Source of the DNA: Hyalella azteca
Lineage: Eukaryota > Arthropoda > Malacostraca > Amphipoda > Hyalellidae
Reading direction: 5' to 3'
NCBI RefSeq assembly: GCF_000764305.2
Contig: NW_025939751.1
Location: forward strand, 1 to 64,000
Length of the DNA stretch: 64,000 nt
Shown: positions 1 through 12,470 of the stretch, piece after piece
How positions within the stretch are numbered: the stretch's first letter is position 1
Layout of the letters: the number at the start of each line of letters is the position of its first letter
Program-made: the position numbers and the translations under genes
The notes under the pieces: model-generated
What the model was told of the DNA's origin: nothing
What the model saw: only the letters and a program-made list of their open reading frames with translations
The model's database searches: none

Positions 1-226
1 CATCAAACACAGTTAAATCAAGACAGGGATTTAGCCTCATTCCATCAAAATAATTATTTAGGGAAAAGTTAATTCTATTTTCATCTCGTTCAAGATGTCT
101 TCAATTTAAGCGAAATATCGGTGAAAGGTCTGCAGAGCATGAATGTAAGTGTGGCAATTAAAGCCTTTTCTTTAATTGCATGTTGTTTCCAGTTTATATT
201 CATAACATTTTGCCGGTGTCTGTGAT

Positions 227-338
227 ACGAAAGACCTGTAAAAGAATATATTATACCAAGGGAGAGCAGCAAACGCAGCCGGACGAAAGACCTGTAAAAG
301 AATATTATACCAAGGGAGAGAGCAGTAAACGCAGCCGG
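227..338. repeat. 56-bp tandem duplication
   Basis: Copies at 227-282 and 283-338, both starting acgaaagacctgtaaaagaa and ending aaacgcagccgg. They differ by a ta deletion and an ag insertion plus one substitution. Confidence 0.95.
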
Positions 339-1558
339 CGCATACAGTCGTACAACTCACTATATACTCTAGCTCTTCCCGATCAGAGCACGAAATTCGA
401 CTGTATACGACTATTATTTGAACGCGTGACAGTGAGGTCATTATAGGCAGGAAACCGGGAAACTCGAATACCATGCAGGGGTTACATTATAATTTAAATG
501 CTCGAACCATCCGCGTGACATCATCGCGGTTATTTTTGACGTAGCGTAGTAGTCAAGCTTTGACAAGAGAACGATCGAGTCATATACAGTTAAATACAAA
601 GCATGTATCTCAAATAAATTATAACTTACATTATCAATACCACTGAAATGTAGCAGCGAATGAGACGCAAAGCTGCTCATACAAATGTCTATTATGGTAT
701 ACGCGGCGTGGATCAGATTTTGAAAATGTAAATTAACGCGCGAAGAAAAAAAATTTTTGTTGATATGATACCTAATATGTTTTAATTTCATCAGAGAGAA
801 GAATGAAATAAAGTATAGAAAAACTAATATCTTTTCTTTAAAATCGACGTTTGGCCAACATCGATGGAAAGTCTAATTATCGAGTGGCCGTTAGCTAGGT
901 TGACTAGCATGACTTGTTCACTATATTGAGCGACTCGGAGCACGATTGTACACATGGAATACGTGATGGGATTGGGAGGTTCCTTCCTGGCAAATGACAT
1001 TGAAGTAACGTTGATTACGAGTAATTTTCTTTGAAACAAATTTCCATCAATGTTTATTTCAACGTCAGATTCCTGGTAAATTGGGTTTGGGCGCAAGCTT
1101 CAATCATCGTGACTGTAGCGAGGCGTGAGCATTCACGACGCACTTCAGCGCCAGATCGTATGGCACCCATATAAGCCGCTAAAGCAACACCCAGTCGGCC
1201 AAAAACACAATCATGTAAGGGTAAAAACAGAAAATTTCATCAATGAAGAAGAGAGAAGAACAATTATTATCAAGGATACTTGTAATCAGCCTTACATTCA
1301 CGCGCACAGAAAGCCCCACTCACGGATCAGAAAGTGCGGCGTCATCATGCGCAATGTGCGTGTCACTGAGACCAGCGTACGTTCGCTTGTACGCAGCACA
1401 GCAGAACATACGAAGCACCGGAAAAATCAAATGCGGTGAACCAAAATGACAAGAAGCGACGTACCACCAGCAAGCACTAATGTAGTGCAAAAATCAACAA
1501 CAGAAGGCAAAGCGTACCACTTATGAAGTAGCACACGCATCATGAATAGCGTTGAACA

Positions 1559-1768
1559 TCAGCAGCGTGCAGAGCACAGCACCGTAGCAGCAGCAGCGTG
1601 CAGAGCACAGCATGCCGTAGCAGCAGCAGCGTGCACGGATCAGCAGCAACGTGCAGAGCACAGCAGCATGCAGGAGCGTGCAGAGCGCAGAACAGCAGCA
1701 GCAGCAGCAGCATGCAGAGCACAGACCAGCAGCAGCATGCAGGGATCAGCAGCAGTATAATGCAGGAG
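1559..1768. repeat. CAG-rich interrupted minisatellite
   Basis: About 200 bp built from cagcagcagcgtgcagagca-like words with a (cag)n core at about 1690-1710. It opens several overlapping frames on both strands (Gln/Ala on plus, Cys/Leu on minus), all explained by the repeat. No flanking splice sites or conserved protein were seen, so I do not call a gene. Confidence 0.9.
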
Positions 1769-4007
1769 CGGAAGTCGCGCAGTCTGGCCTGCGGTTCTTT
1801 AAACAAAATGGAAGGACTGAGGTGGGGAGCGACGAAGGGGAGCTCCACGGAAGCAGGACGGTAAAAAGGCATCGTAATTTGCTCCGAGGTTATCGTCTCG
1901 ACAACACAAATGATTACGACAAACGCGATATAAAGTAAACTGAAATAATTGAAACCAAACAACGCATTTCCATGAAATAAAATGTACAGCGAAATAAAAT
2001 GAAGTTCCGAGTGTGTATGGGTGTTTAATATTCACTGCAATTTACAATACAAGTCAGCTATTGATGAAATATAACCCTCAATAAATTTCAGCGGCAAATT
2101 GAAACCAGTAATGTAAATAAACCGGAATGCGAAAAAAATGTTCACTTTCGTAGAAAAAAATACAGCAATAACAAAATTTCGGATAGGACAGTATTTTCTT
2201 AACGGAAATACGGGTAGAAAATTTCGACGCATTAAAACTTGAATTACTGCTAACACTCCACGGCAGGAAATAATCAACGATAAAACTTACACCATAATGA
2301 GGGTGAACGAATTGGATAACATCAGAGATGTCAAAACCCGAGTGACATTATCTCACTAGGGTACGACAGATAAATCAGTCGTGAATGCATTGAATATATT
2401 AGTGCTTAAATTGAATACTTAATTAAATTACAATTCAGGAAAACTTTCAATTTAAGGATCAATAAAGACCATTGAACGGTGAGTTGATAAATTTTTCAGA
2501 GTAAATCACATCGGACAACAATTAAAGGCATCAAAATGGAAGAAATTACAGAAGCAAATTTATAAACTCGCGATATTTTTTGCACATAAGACGCAATGAG
2601 GATACGAAAAAAAACTAATGAAACAGAAATGAGGGGAATTTATCCCCTGATTCAAACAGGAAACAATCAAAACACGGTCCTGAAAAATAGATTAAAGATG
2701 CGCAAAAAAAACTAAAGGCAATTATATCACTCAGACGGAGACATCGCAACAAGGAGAGACATTAGAGGAGATCAGACGGCAAAATTCCCTGGAAAAAGGG
2801 AACACTTCTCATACAAAAATGAATAAAATATTACAAAAGTGTGTCTTGTGAACAAATCAACATTATTTACCGAAAGCGAAGAATCTCGAACATAATTTTC
2901 TCAGGCGATTGTATTTTTTCAATTTTTCTCAAACGATGGACAAGTAGCACAAGGCACTTGAAATTCCAGGGGAGAAGAAAAGGAATCTTCATTTCAGAAA
3001 TTTCAGATTTTAAAAATGCTCCTAAATTTGTATCGGACCTTGTAATTAATATTACATTGAAGCATACCGGGAAGGAAGATGAAGAAAGAATGAAGAAATG
3101 CATCTTAATTCTGTGCATTGAAGGAAAATGCACAGAAAAGTAATGAAACATAGATTATAAGAATATAATCTGATTTTAGAAACAAAATCGCAAACAGAGA
3201 AACATGAGGTGGAATGGGTGGGTGGAAGACACAGAATGCGCCAAGACGAAGGTCAGTGAACACGATCACTGAAGAGGCGACGCGTGAAGGCTTGAAATGG
3301 TCTCTGTCTCGCATCACGTATAGAACACATTGAGGCGTGACCAGCTTGTGAATAGTCCAAAGAAAATCTGAATTAATAGTCGAATAATGTAATAAAAACA
3401 TACCAAAGCGGAACAGATGGCCTGAGTTGAAGAAAATACATCTGAATGAACTCGTGGTTAATGCATGACAGAATGACGCTACGGAGCAGCACGGGGTAAT
3501 TTTAAACGGCAGAAAGACATTGTTATAGAGACCGGCTATGAATAAAGTCGTGACGCTTCAAGGCATCGTCCCGCCGCACATGTACCGGCCAGGAAGAGAA
3601 GTACATTAGACGTAATCCAGGAGATGTAAAATACTACATCTGGGGGTAGATTAGTTAGGCTGCGCAGCTTGAGGACGACAGGAAGAGCATGATCACAGTG
3701 TGAAGGCAACAGAAAATGACAGGTGCGTTCCAGGCGTCGCGCGCGGTGTCATGTCTCGTAATAAGTGACAGTGGGATACGTCCTCGCGGTGAACATACAG
3801 CCACAGCTTTAATAATGGCAACATATGGATATTCTCGTACGATAAATTCACAGAGGTACTAGCGATGTGCAATAGAATGGAGATCACTTCTAAAATTCCT
3901 AAATAAGAATTACTTTAGCAGTCATGTATTCTTCAGCAACTTGTCTAAGGAAATTGAAAAATAACGCAAAGCACAATCGGCTACTGGTACGACATCAACT
4001 ACTTTCA

Positions 4008-4040
4008 AACATATTCGTGACGAATATGTTCGATATATTC
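4008..4040. repeat. Small paired palindromes around ttcgtgac
   Basis: aacatattcg, tga, cgaatatgtt is a perfect 10-bp-arm hairpin (4008-4030). It is followed at once by a related palindromic word, gatatattcgtgacgtatat. Confidence 0.7.
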
Positions 4041-5820
4041 GTGACGTATATCATAAGTTGAACATGGATTTCAGTTCATCGTAATCGCGCATGCAAAGAT
4101 CAACCAAAGATTTTATTTAACCTCCAGATGAGAAAAATGAGGAAGAACATAAAATTAAAATCTTGTTGTGCGATTTTTTGCGAGTATTGACGAAAGAGAT
4201 AATCACTATGCAGGACGAAGCAAAAAATTTGAGGAAATTTTACAGACGAAGAGAGCTGATGGTTAAAAAGAGGTCAAGTTCAGAGAAATCGAGTGAGAGT
4301 GGCATTCTCGAGCGATGTTCATGGATGAGCGTCACGGAAGGCGCTTCACGAACTCTCGTCGGGTCATCAGAATCAGCATTTAAAAAACTGAAGTTAGAAT
4401 CAATTTACTGATTTGTTAATAGTTAATCACCTAGACTCAGAATCGATACATGAAAATTTTATTCTTAAAGTTACAACCAACAAGAACTCGAGTTAGAACT
4501 GAAGCGAGATCTGCGACGGTGATGATTGTCGTTACTGCAGAGGAACTTCCTTACACGCAATCAACATCAACTTTAATGAGATGTTTACTGAATAAGACGC
4601 TTATTGAAATAACATGTCACAAAAATTATTAAGAACCATTATGAATAAGAATATGTTTATAATTCAAGCCTGATACGCAATTCACAAGAACATATGTCCC
4701 ATCAATTTCATTAACAAATAAAACTTTCACTGATCGTTGGGATCTTTGATTTTTCCGAAAATTTTTTGGATTCAAAAGAGAGAGACAAACCAAACTCTGG
4801 CATGCCGGAACTCACCTGGCAATATAAGCGGTATTGCTGGGTTAAGCAAGATGTCGGGTAGGCACGTAGTACAGCAATTACTCGGTAATATAATTACTTG
4901 ATCACAAACAAGGCTGGGTTGAGGGACACTATATGACTCACTCAGTGGCTGTGGCGGGACAGCGCAAGACACGTTCCCCCAGCTACTGAGGTCAAATGAC
5001 AACTGCAACACAGTGCGCAGATTCGTCACTTTATACAACAGTTCGAGGCCTTTCTTGCTTCTTGACTGGAAACTTTGACTGCTTTTTGTGCACGTTATTT
5101 TGAAAGGTGAAATTATATCGACTGAAAAACAGAGAGATTAATGGCATAAATTAATTGGTGGATGACGACAATCTGGATGTGAACGGAAATGGAGCCAATC
5201 ATATGTTGCTGAAGCGAACGAAAGCTCACCATCAGGTCGCATATATTGAATTTAATCAACTGTTTCCCATCGAAAGCTTAATTGCACCTCATTTCCAGCG
5301 CGGGAATAACGAACAAACTCAATTTAAAAACCATAAAAGGCTAAGACTAATACAGTGATTACTTTAAACTTGTGTGATCAATAGTCGCTTAGAACATAAG
5401 ATTTGTCTCTTTGCATATGCACGCTATTTTCAAGGAAAACTAATGTTGCTTAGCCCATTGAAAGAGATGAATTCAATAATTATCAATTATTAGTTATTAT
5501 CTATTTTCAATCCAGCATTGACTAAGTGTAAGAAAATGTAATGTTTCTTGCACAATAATTAATTTGGTGAACTTCAAACTGTAGTGCAAAATACGACTAA
5601 ACAATTGGAAAAAATTATCCGGAAGAGGAAACCGATGACCACACCTTATTTTGCTCGTGTAAAAGTGCTGAGCCAGTAGGCCTGCCAGCGAGTGAGAGGG
5701 AAAGAGCGACTAACTTACGACCCTCACACTGCGCCCGTCGGTGCTACACTGAACCGCAGGACTGCCGTCACCCCGCAGCGTCGGAAGGTGTTGGCCGCCG
5801 TGGGCCAGTCCTTCCATCTC

Positions 5821-5886
5821 CACCACCACCACCACCACCACCGAAGTCGTCATCAACGGCGGCGGCGGCGGTGGTGGCGGTGGTGT
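5821..5886. repeat. (CAC)n and (GGC/GGT)n low-complexity pair
   Basis: A 22-bp CAC run (5821-5842) is followed 14 bp later by a ggcggcggcggtggtggcgg run (5857-5886). The two can pair with each other as a hairpin. Frames through here give poly-His, poly-Pro, poly-Thr then poly-Gly, or poly-Ala. One frame (Thr-rich, then EVVING, poly-Gly, VDGIYFG) looks vaguely like a low-complexity exon, but no splice sites or homology support it. Confidence 0.85.
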
Positions 5887-6884
5887 CGATGGTATTTATT
5901 TTGGCAGTGGCGGCGATGACCATCCATGTTTGAGTTTAATACAACATGTGCATGCAAAGTTCTCCTAACCATGTCGAATTAAACTATTACCGGGGACACT
6001 GGCCGGGGTTACGACATTCCATGTATTGCAAAAAACACGTCACCTATCATTAATCAGAATAATTTTTCATTCTTTTGCACCCTAATGTACTGATAAAAAA
6101 TCAAGACTGCAATCCAATATAGTAAGCACGCAATAAATTCCGTAAGGGTATAGCGCAAGAGATCCAGACAGAGAATCTTAGTTGCGTGCGTGAGTGCGTA
6201 CGCTTGCAGAGGGGCGTGCAGTCACGTCTCGTGGCAGACGGAGCCACGAACGGCAAGTGACGGGATGGGGAGGACGATGGGATGGGTAGCCGATGATGAG
6301 AGGGAGTTGGGGGATAATGGCAGAGAGGAAACTCCAGCCTCGAAGGTGAGTGGAAACAGACCTCGATAAAGATTAAATACCGAAAGATGAAAGATTATAT
6401 TTTTTGAGCAATGTGCAATGAATAAATCAAGTAAATAATGCAACAATATGATACGTGAAGCTAGAAAAAGATAGGTATAAATGGACTATACAAAATTACA
6501 AGGCTAGCTTTGACCGTCCCAATTTAAAGACCGGCACACGTATCAAAATCACGATCCATCTTTTTTCAGTTCAACTAGGATGATAAAACTTTCATCGGCT
6601 ACAACATGTAACAAAGTTCTAAAGCTTAGCCTATTGTGGATTTCAGTATAGGTAATTAGCTCATGATTTCACAGGGTGCTGAGGTAGGGCACCGATGGTG
6701 TGCGTGGTGCACGGATCGCATGGATCAAGTGACCGCCATAACAGCTGCAACGCCTGCATGCTTCTCAAATATCACGAGGGGCAGGAAGTGAAAGCATCAA
6801 GCGATGTCTCGCAAGATCATTTCCCACTCGCACGAAGTGCCGAAGAAAAGAAGCCGCGCGAGAACTTCTAACGAGCAGCCATAT

Positions 6885-7023
6885 ACTAATTCTCAATAAA
6901 ATATGTTCGCCATAGGTTACCCTGGAAATAACTGTTAAAATAAGTTTCCCAGTGAAAATATTCTAGGTTTCTAACCGTTATTACCAGGGCAACCTAGGGG
7001 AACCTATTTTATTGAGAATTAGT
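6885..7023. repeat. 139-bp foldback element (MITE-like or long hairpin)
   Basis: The left arm begins actaattctcaataaaata and the right arm is its reverse complement, ending tattttattgagaattagt. Pairing continues inward through ggttNcccctaggtt-type text and ccctgg(a/t)aataac, giving arms of about 47 bp with a few mismatches and a central loop of about 45 bp. It has no coding capacity. The outer arms are near perfect. It could be a small nonautonomous DNA transposon, or it could be transcribed into a long hairpin RNA. No clear target-site duplication was seen. Confidence 0.7.
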
Positions 7024-10000
7024 TGCTAGAAAAATAGCTCATACGGCATTCATAAGCGCTTAAAACTGAATTTGAAAAAACAAATTTCAGAAGATTTGAA
7101 TGAATTCATAGAAACCATATTAAAAAATGGAGCTGAAAATTCCCATACTTGAAACGTACCTATGAATGATCGACAGGAGCAAAAATTATTTCAAATAGCT
7201 TCAAAAAAGTGATATGAAATATAAGTTAACAGTCATATCTCTATAGAGAGTCGGCGCAAGCAGAAACGGCAAAACAAGATCCGTTCACCCCGTCACGGTA
7301 AACAAAAACGCTATCCAACCAAATGCAAGGGCTGGTAAATATGGCAAGAAGTGGTAACGCTCCCAGATTCTTCATTACGAATCATAATTTGACATTCTAA
7401 ACACGAAACCGCAAACTGCTTAACCGTAACCGTGTTTAGGCACAATTGTTCATATGCAATAAGACAAGGATTAAAAAAAAAATGATATTTAGCCATCCTA
7501 CCCTATATCGGAAGAATTATAAGGCTGACACATGTCACGCAAAAATCGCTTCATAAGAAACAGAAGCATACATAAACCAAGCTGAATTCCTTTAACAAGA
7601 ATCACACATAGACATCGATTCATTAGCAGCAAACATCAAAAATTAAATCGTTGATAATAAAGAGAAGTCGTCGGGGCCGCTATGAGCAATGGACGCGAGG
7701 CAGCAGAAAAGAGAAGGCGCCTGGAAATGAGTCACACATCAGACGCCTTAGCTGGTATACAGAGTCTAGCGCTCCACGGGACGCCAATACTTGTGTCAGC
7801 TCAGCAAACTTATAGATCTCGCCTCGCATTCAAGTCTTCGCTTGTGAATGAATAGACTTGAAGCTGTCCATCACAAGATGAATGACATCCACATTGCGTT
7901 TGGTATTTTACAGAACCCGTAGGCGAGTAGATTCCAAACTTCAACACCTTCATACCCAATTGATACGTCACTAAACAACAATAATTTAAAAAATGCTGTA
8001 AATATTTGAAATAGATGATTAAATTAGGAAATCCACGACACCATCAATCAAGAGAAATGTTTTAAATTTCACAAGTTTTTAATTATCCCCGGGTTGGGAA
8101 TGACTGCCCAAATTCGTCTCTATCCAAGTCTTTACTTGAGTAGATCGATAGTATATAAATTGCCCAATTATTGATGATCCATCAAATTTTGTCTTGCCAT
8201 AAAATGAGGGCACTGCAACATAAAATTTTAGAATAAAATATGAATTCACCAAAAAACTTTAAGATTTTTGTTATCCTCACAATAAAAGCGAACATTCACA
8301 GCTCATAATCAAGAGTTTTGATCAAATTTGCTAAGTCTGCTTGTCGTTCACATACGTCGACCTATCGATAAAAATTTTGAAAGGAAAATTCATTGTATGA
8401 ATGTTTCATATGAATATTTGTAACGCACTCTAATTTCTTAGTTGTAGTATGAGCTCATAAAAAATATAAGCAGTTCACTACGTAACGCCCATTTCAAATA
8501 TCTTAAATTTACTTCAGAATAAGAAAAAAAAACTAAGCATGTTGGGCTTTAAGTAAATTAAAAAAAAAACTAAACATGTTTGGAATAAAAGAGAACGTTT
8601 GCTGAGGCACTCACTTAAATGGCCGCAGGCTGGGCTAGATCATGCAAGCTATCATGTGTGGAAGTCACGAGCATATTTAGAATTGAAAAGTTCTAGATAA
8701 AAATTCCCAGAATTTTACTAAGGCGACCAAAGTGTAATGCAACAAAATTTAACTAGATTCAACAGCAAAAAATGTTAAAATAAAATATTCAATTTGGACG
8801 TATTACTTCATGACGAACATAGATGAACGATGGGAAATTTGAATTTTCACAAACGAATCCGATGTGTCAAGAGCGATTGCAATCAATCAAAATACAATCA
8901 AATTAAAATAAAATTAAATTACAGTGATATTAAGAAAAACAACGAAAATTACTTAAAAAATTACAAAGTGAATAAGTACTCACCGCCAAAAGCAGTTAAA
9001 CTACAGCATCACTACCATGTTTCATCGATTACCTGAAGAAAATCAAAGTGTACAAAATATAGCTTCTGTGACAACATCGTAATTTGGCCAATTAGTCAGG
9101 AGAAAATATTTACATTACCATGACAAAGATTGAGAGGTTTCGTAGTTTAAAAACTGCAGTAGAGGACACATAATCAGTTGATCATTTATATTAGATGTAC
9201 ATAAAAATGCACAAATTCCAAAATATTGGTCGCTTATCTCCAAGAAATTACCAATCATTACTTCGTTGAAGTGATGGTGTAAATGTTACATTGAATCATC
9301 TTTCTCAATACGTATTAGGAATTAGATAGCTAGGCACAATTAAACATAGCACGTACTATACATCATGAACATATTTGATGCAGTATAAGCAAGCACTAAT
9401 AAGGAGGGGTTTAAGATAGTGGACAAGTGATAAGAGATGAGGCGGGGCTGGGGCTTATGTCATCGCTCTTGTTGACATTTGGCACGACATCAAGGGGGTG
9501 GCATTGGTATGTAGAAATGAAGCATGGTACCAGAGCACTCATTTAATAAATTCAACAACAATGTCCTAATGGTGTGCTAACGGTTTTTGAATACATTGAA
9601 AGCCTCTAACCTTAAATTGATCATAGATCCTCGAGTCGCATGCGTTAACAAAATCTGATGATTGATGGTTTGTTTGCGAGTTCAACGAATCGACGCAGCC
9701 TGTACGATTCCTTAAGATAACCAAGGCACAGAATATTACCCACGCGAGGAAACACAAGAATTGTTTAAATACAAATAAGTTATTAACTGAAAATATCTCA
9801 TCACTTTCTGCATACTCAGCCGCTAAATTCACTACTGTACATATATCATACAAATGAAGGAATTTCTCAGGAAAACGCGAACGTGATTTGAAATTTGAAG
9901 CCAGACGAGCGTAACGTATTCGTGCTGAATTAAAGGAAGAGCGAAAATAACTGCTGGCCACGACCACTAAACGATCGTAAAGCTGTTCCCACGATCGCGA

Positions 10001-11580
10001 TTCAGCGAGTTATGTTCTCAGGTTCACTCATTAAGAGATGCGTAAACTTAGGACTCTAAAACCCTGGCAAATCAGAGCTTTGTAAACGTCCGGAAGAACC
10101 ATACTTTTGGCGGTCTTGAGTCCTCGATCTTAAGTTCTCGACTCTATAGGCTGCGGTCCAACGTAGAGCTAGAAGTTAGTTACCTTCTAAATACTGCTTG
10201 TATTCTTTTATAATCTATTTAATGAAATAAAGGGGAAGAGATTTCTAAAAAAATTTTCACAGGTTATCAACGCATCAGTGCTGCCAAAGAGAAACATTCC
10301 TACCGACGATTGTTACGCCCTGTTTCAAATGATTCACTTAGAGAATATAAAGGGCCTAATTCAAAACATGTGGAATCAGCTTAATTAATCAGTGACAAGC
10401 AGTGCATAGGTGCTCCAGAGACATAGCTCGCAATATAAGAAATCGTCAGAATATGCACATTGAAAGACAACTGGTACTTGGTACAACTGGAAGTGAACGA
10501 CGAGGATATCCAACACGCGGAAAAATTATAAAATAATTCAGAAAATTGCAATGCGTGTTACAAAAAAGACCAGATAAGTCAAATGTGAGCCGATCCTCAT
10601 AACTGACGACACAACGCAATCCACTGAATGATTAGTATTTAATTATTAATAAAATATCTTAGCCAAATTATGGTGAATGATTACCTATAAATAAATAAAT
10701 ACAATAGAAATTTTAGGAATATAAACTTCATTTTACAGCACGTTATGATAACCGGTCCGCTAACTGGAAAATTTTCTGAAATGTTCCTTTGAGGAAGGGC
10801 GTTTCGACTTCCATAGACTATGAGTTAACTGAAGACTAAACTTCCCCTGAGCGCGGGATCTTCAAATTTTCTCAATAATTTGAATCGAAAGAACCTAACC
10901 GAATCGATTGCGATTAATTCACACGAATAGAACATATTTTCAAATAATTAAGATTATGGATTACACTTCAATCATACTACATGACAATGAACTGAAACAA
11001 TCCAGCAGAATCCTACGGCAAAATTCGTGTAGTGCCAAGAGGTTGTCGGCACAAGATCAAACCATGTAGAGACGAAAGCAGCATAGTAGGAAGTGCCACA
11101 AATGGCGAGGAAACGCAGGGTGTGTGAGAGCAGCTAGCACCGCTCCATGTATATACAAGCAGCTTGCTTATTAACCTCAGGCAGGAAATGCTTCAGCAGT
11201 TAGTTAGGTTGCTTGCGAATGGATTGCACGAGTTATGTTCAGTGATGTGCTGTGTACGAGGTAATGATCAGCGGCGTTTAAAGGTCATACACCGATTTGA
11301 GAAACGGGGCACAAATTATATATTATACAAAAAGTAAAGATATTGAACTAAAATAAATTTAGCAAGTTGAACTTATTCCTGAGCTTGGCTAAATTTCTAA
11401 ACTAACTAAAAAAGCTCCATCTGGGTTTTGAATTTATGTTCAAGTTTTATACCCAGGATAATTTGTTAGTTCAGGTCACAAAGTAGTAAGATGCGCTGGT
11501 ACTCTGGGGTGATGGCCTTATTCTTAACTTCCTCGTATCAAAATTAGAGTATTAGTCACTTGAAGATTATTAATTCAAAT
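7024..11580. other. Noncoding AT-rich stretch
   Basis: No recognised gene. The longest frame (minus, 9967-9566, 133 codons) has no motif I know and is within what AT-rich noncoding DNA can produce by chance. Confidence 0.6.
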
Positions 11581-12470
11581 ATTTAAAAACGACAAAATGG
11601 AAACAATTTCCTGAAAATTAATTAACGTCACAACCGTAGTAGTTAATAGCCAGTTTTGAAAAGATCCGGTCAAGAACCTGTTTTTAGATCTCATGTGAAC
11701 GAGTCACGATATGACATGATGTAGTTACGGGCAAACGTACTGATCGTTATGCTTACGTCTTAGATTAGCAGTATTAAAAATTCCAATGGAACTTTTAGTC
11801 ACTATTTCCCTTCATGCAAATAATTAAGAAACAAAGTTGATTACGACGAGATTTCGTTGGAACAACGCTTAATCAACGTTATTTCCATCTCAGATACAAG
11901 GTGAAATGTAGAAACTACAAGGCCGGCACCACCGGCACCAAGGCGAGGGCACAGCGCGCAGGCTCCAGTGGTAGCGGCAGCGCCTCTTTAGGGCCACGTG
12001 GCGACGGGAGGGAGGATCGATACGGCGGCGGCGATACGATCCTCTCATGTCCTGTAAATTCCCTTACCGGGTTGTTGTTCCAGGCTAAGCCTTTTTTGTA
12101 CTGGTAATGAAACGTACTCTTCAACGTATACTTGCGACCGATGATTTGAAAATGTGGTAGAGATGTGGGCAGATAGTGAACTATTTCACACGATTAGTCG
12201 ACTAATGTTATGAAATCATTTAAACATGGACCTAAGTATTGTAAGTAATAGTAATTTGATACTAGCAGGTATTGATAATAGTACAATAGATACCTACTAA
12301 AACCGCATTGAACTCGCGAGTCCCGTTGTGATCAGGTGCTTGTTTCGGAAAAAGTCCACAGCGCATCCGCTTAAAATTTAAATTTGGGAAAGTTTCTAGA
12401 AGTTGCGGAAAAATAACCAAATTGAATCGTTACTTTTCAATCAAATCGTGAGTTTCACGAGCACTAAAAT
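11581..12470. repeat. Tandem segmental duplication, copy 1 (890 bp)
   Basis: The block starting atttaaaaacgacaaaatgg at 11581 recurs at 12471 and then runs on almost identically. Copy 1 lacks the roughly 60-bp stretch found in copy 2 near 12599-12660. It contains a GC-rich core (about 11915-12075) in otherwise AT-rich DNA. Apart from the indel, single-base differences are very few (for example tttttt versus tttatt near 12095), so the duplication is recent or an assembly artefact. Confidence 0.93.
11901..12107 (+). other. GC-rich 68-codon ORF in duplication copy 1, coding status uncertain
   Basis: A plus-strand frame begins MKCRNYKAGTTGTKARAQRA, continues Gly/Ser-rich (SSGSGSASLGPRGDGR) and stops after FLYW. 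A good plus-strand acceptor-like sequence (ttatttccatctcag) lies just upstream at about 11877-11892. The opposite strand is also open: at 12051-11915 it reads from an AG acceptor in phase 1 through HERIVSPPPYRSSL to a stop. That would fit the phase of the last PP2C exon, but it lacks the C-terminal PP2C motif. I cannot decide the strand, and it may be noncoding. I do not recognise either product. Confidence 0.2.

Larger units (their letters stand above)
1..6884. other. Noncoding AT-rich stretch
   Basis: Apart from the short repeats listed at 227, 1559, 4008 and 5821, I see nothing recognisable. The open frames here are short and have no family motifs. Confidence 0.6.

Noticed and set aside
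1540..1962. 140-codon minus-strand Cys/Leu-rich ORF
   Set aside because: The frame is kept open by the CAG-word minisatellite at 1559-1768; composition explains it.
2330..2350. Minus-strand Asp-Asn-Val-Thr codons that could be the terminal PP2C motif
   Set aside because: Preceded by in-frame stops and followed by residues unlike the PP2C C terminus; likely chance.
9566..9967. 133-codon minus-strand ORF
   Set aside because: No recognisable motif, no codon bias, no repeat or splice context; this length is attainable by chance in 64 kb.
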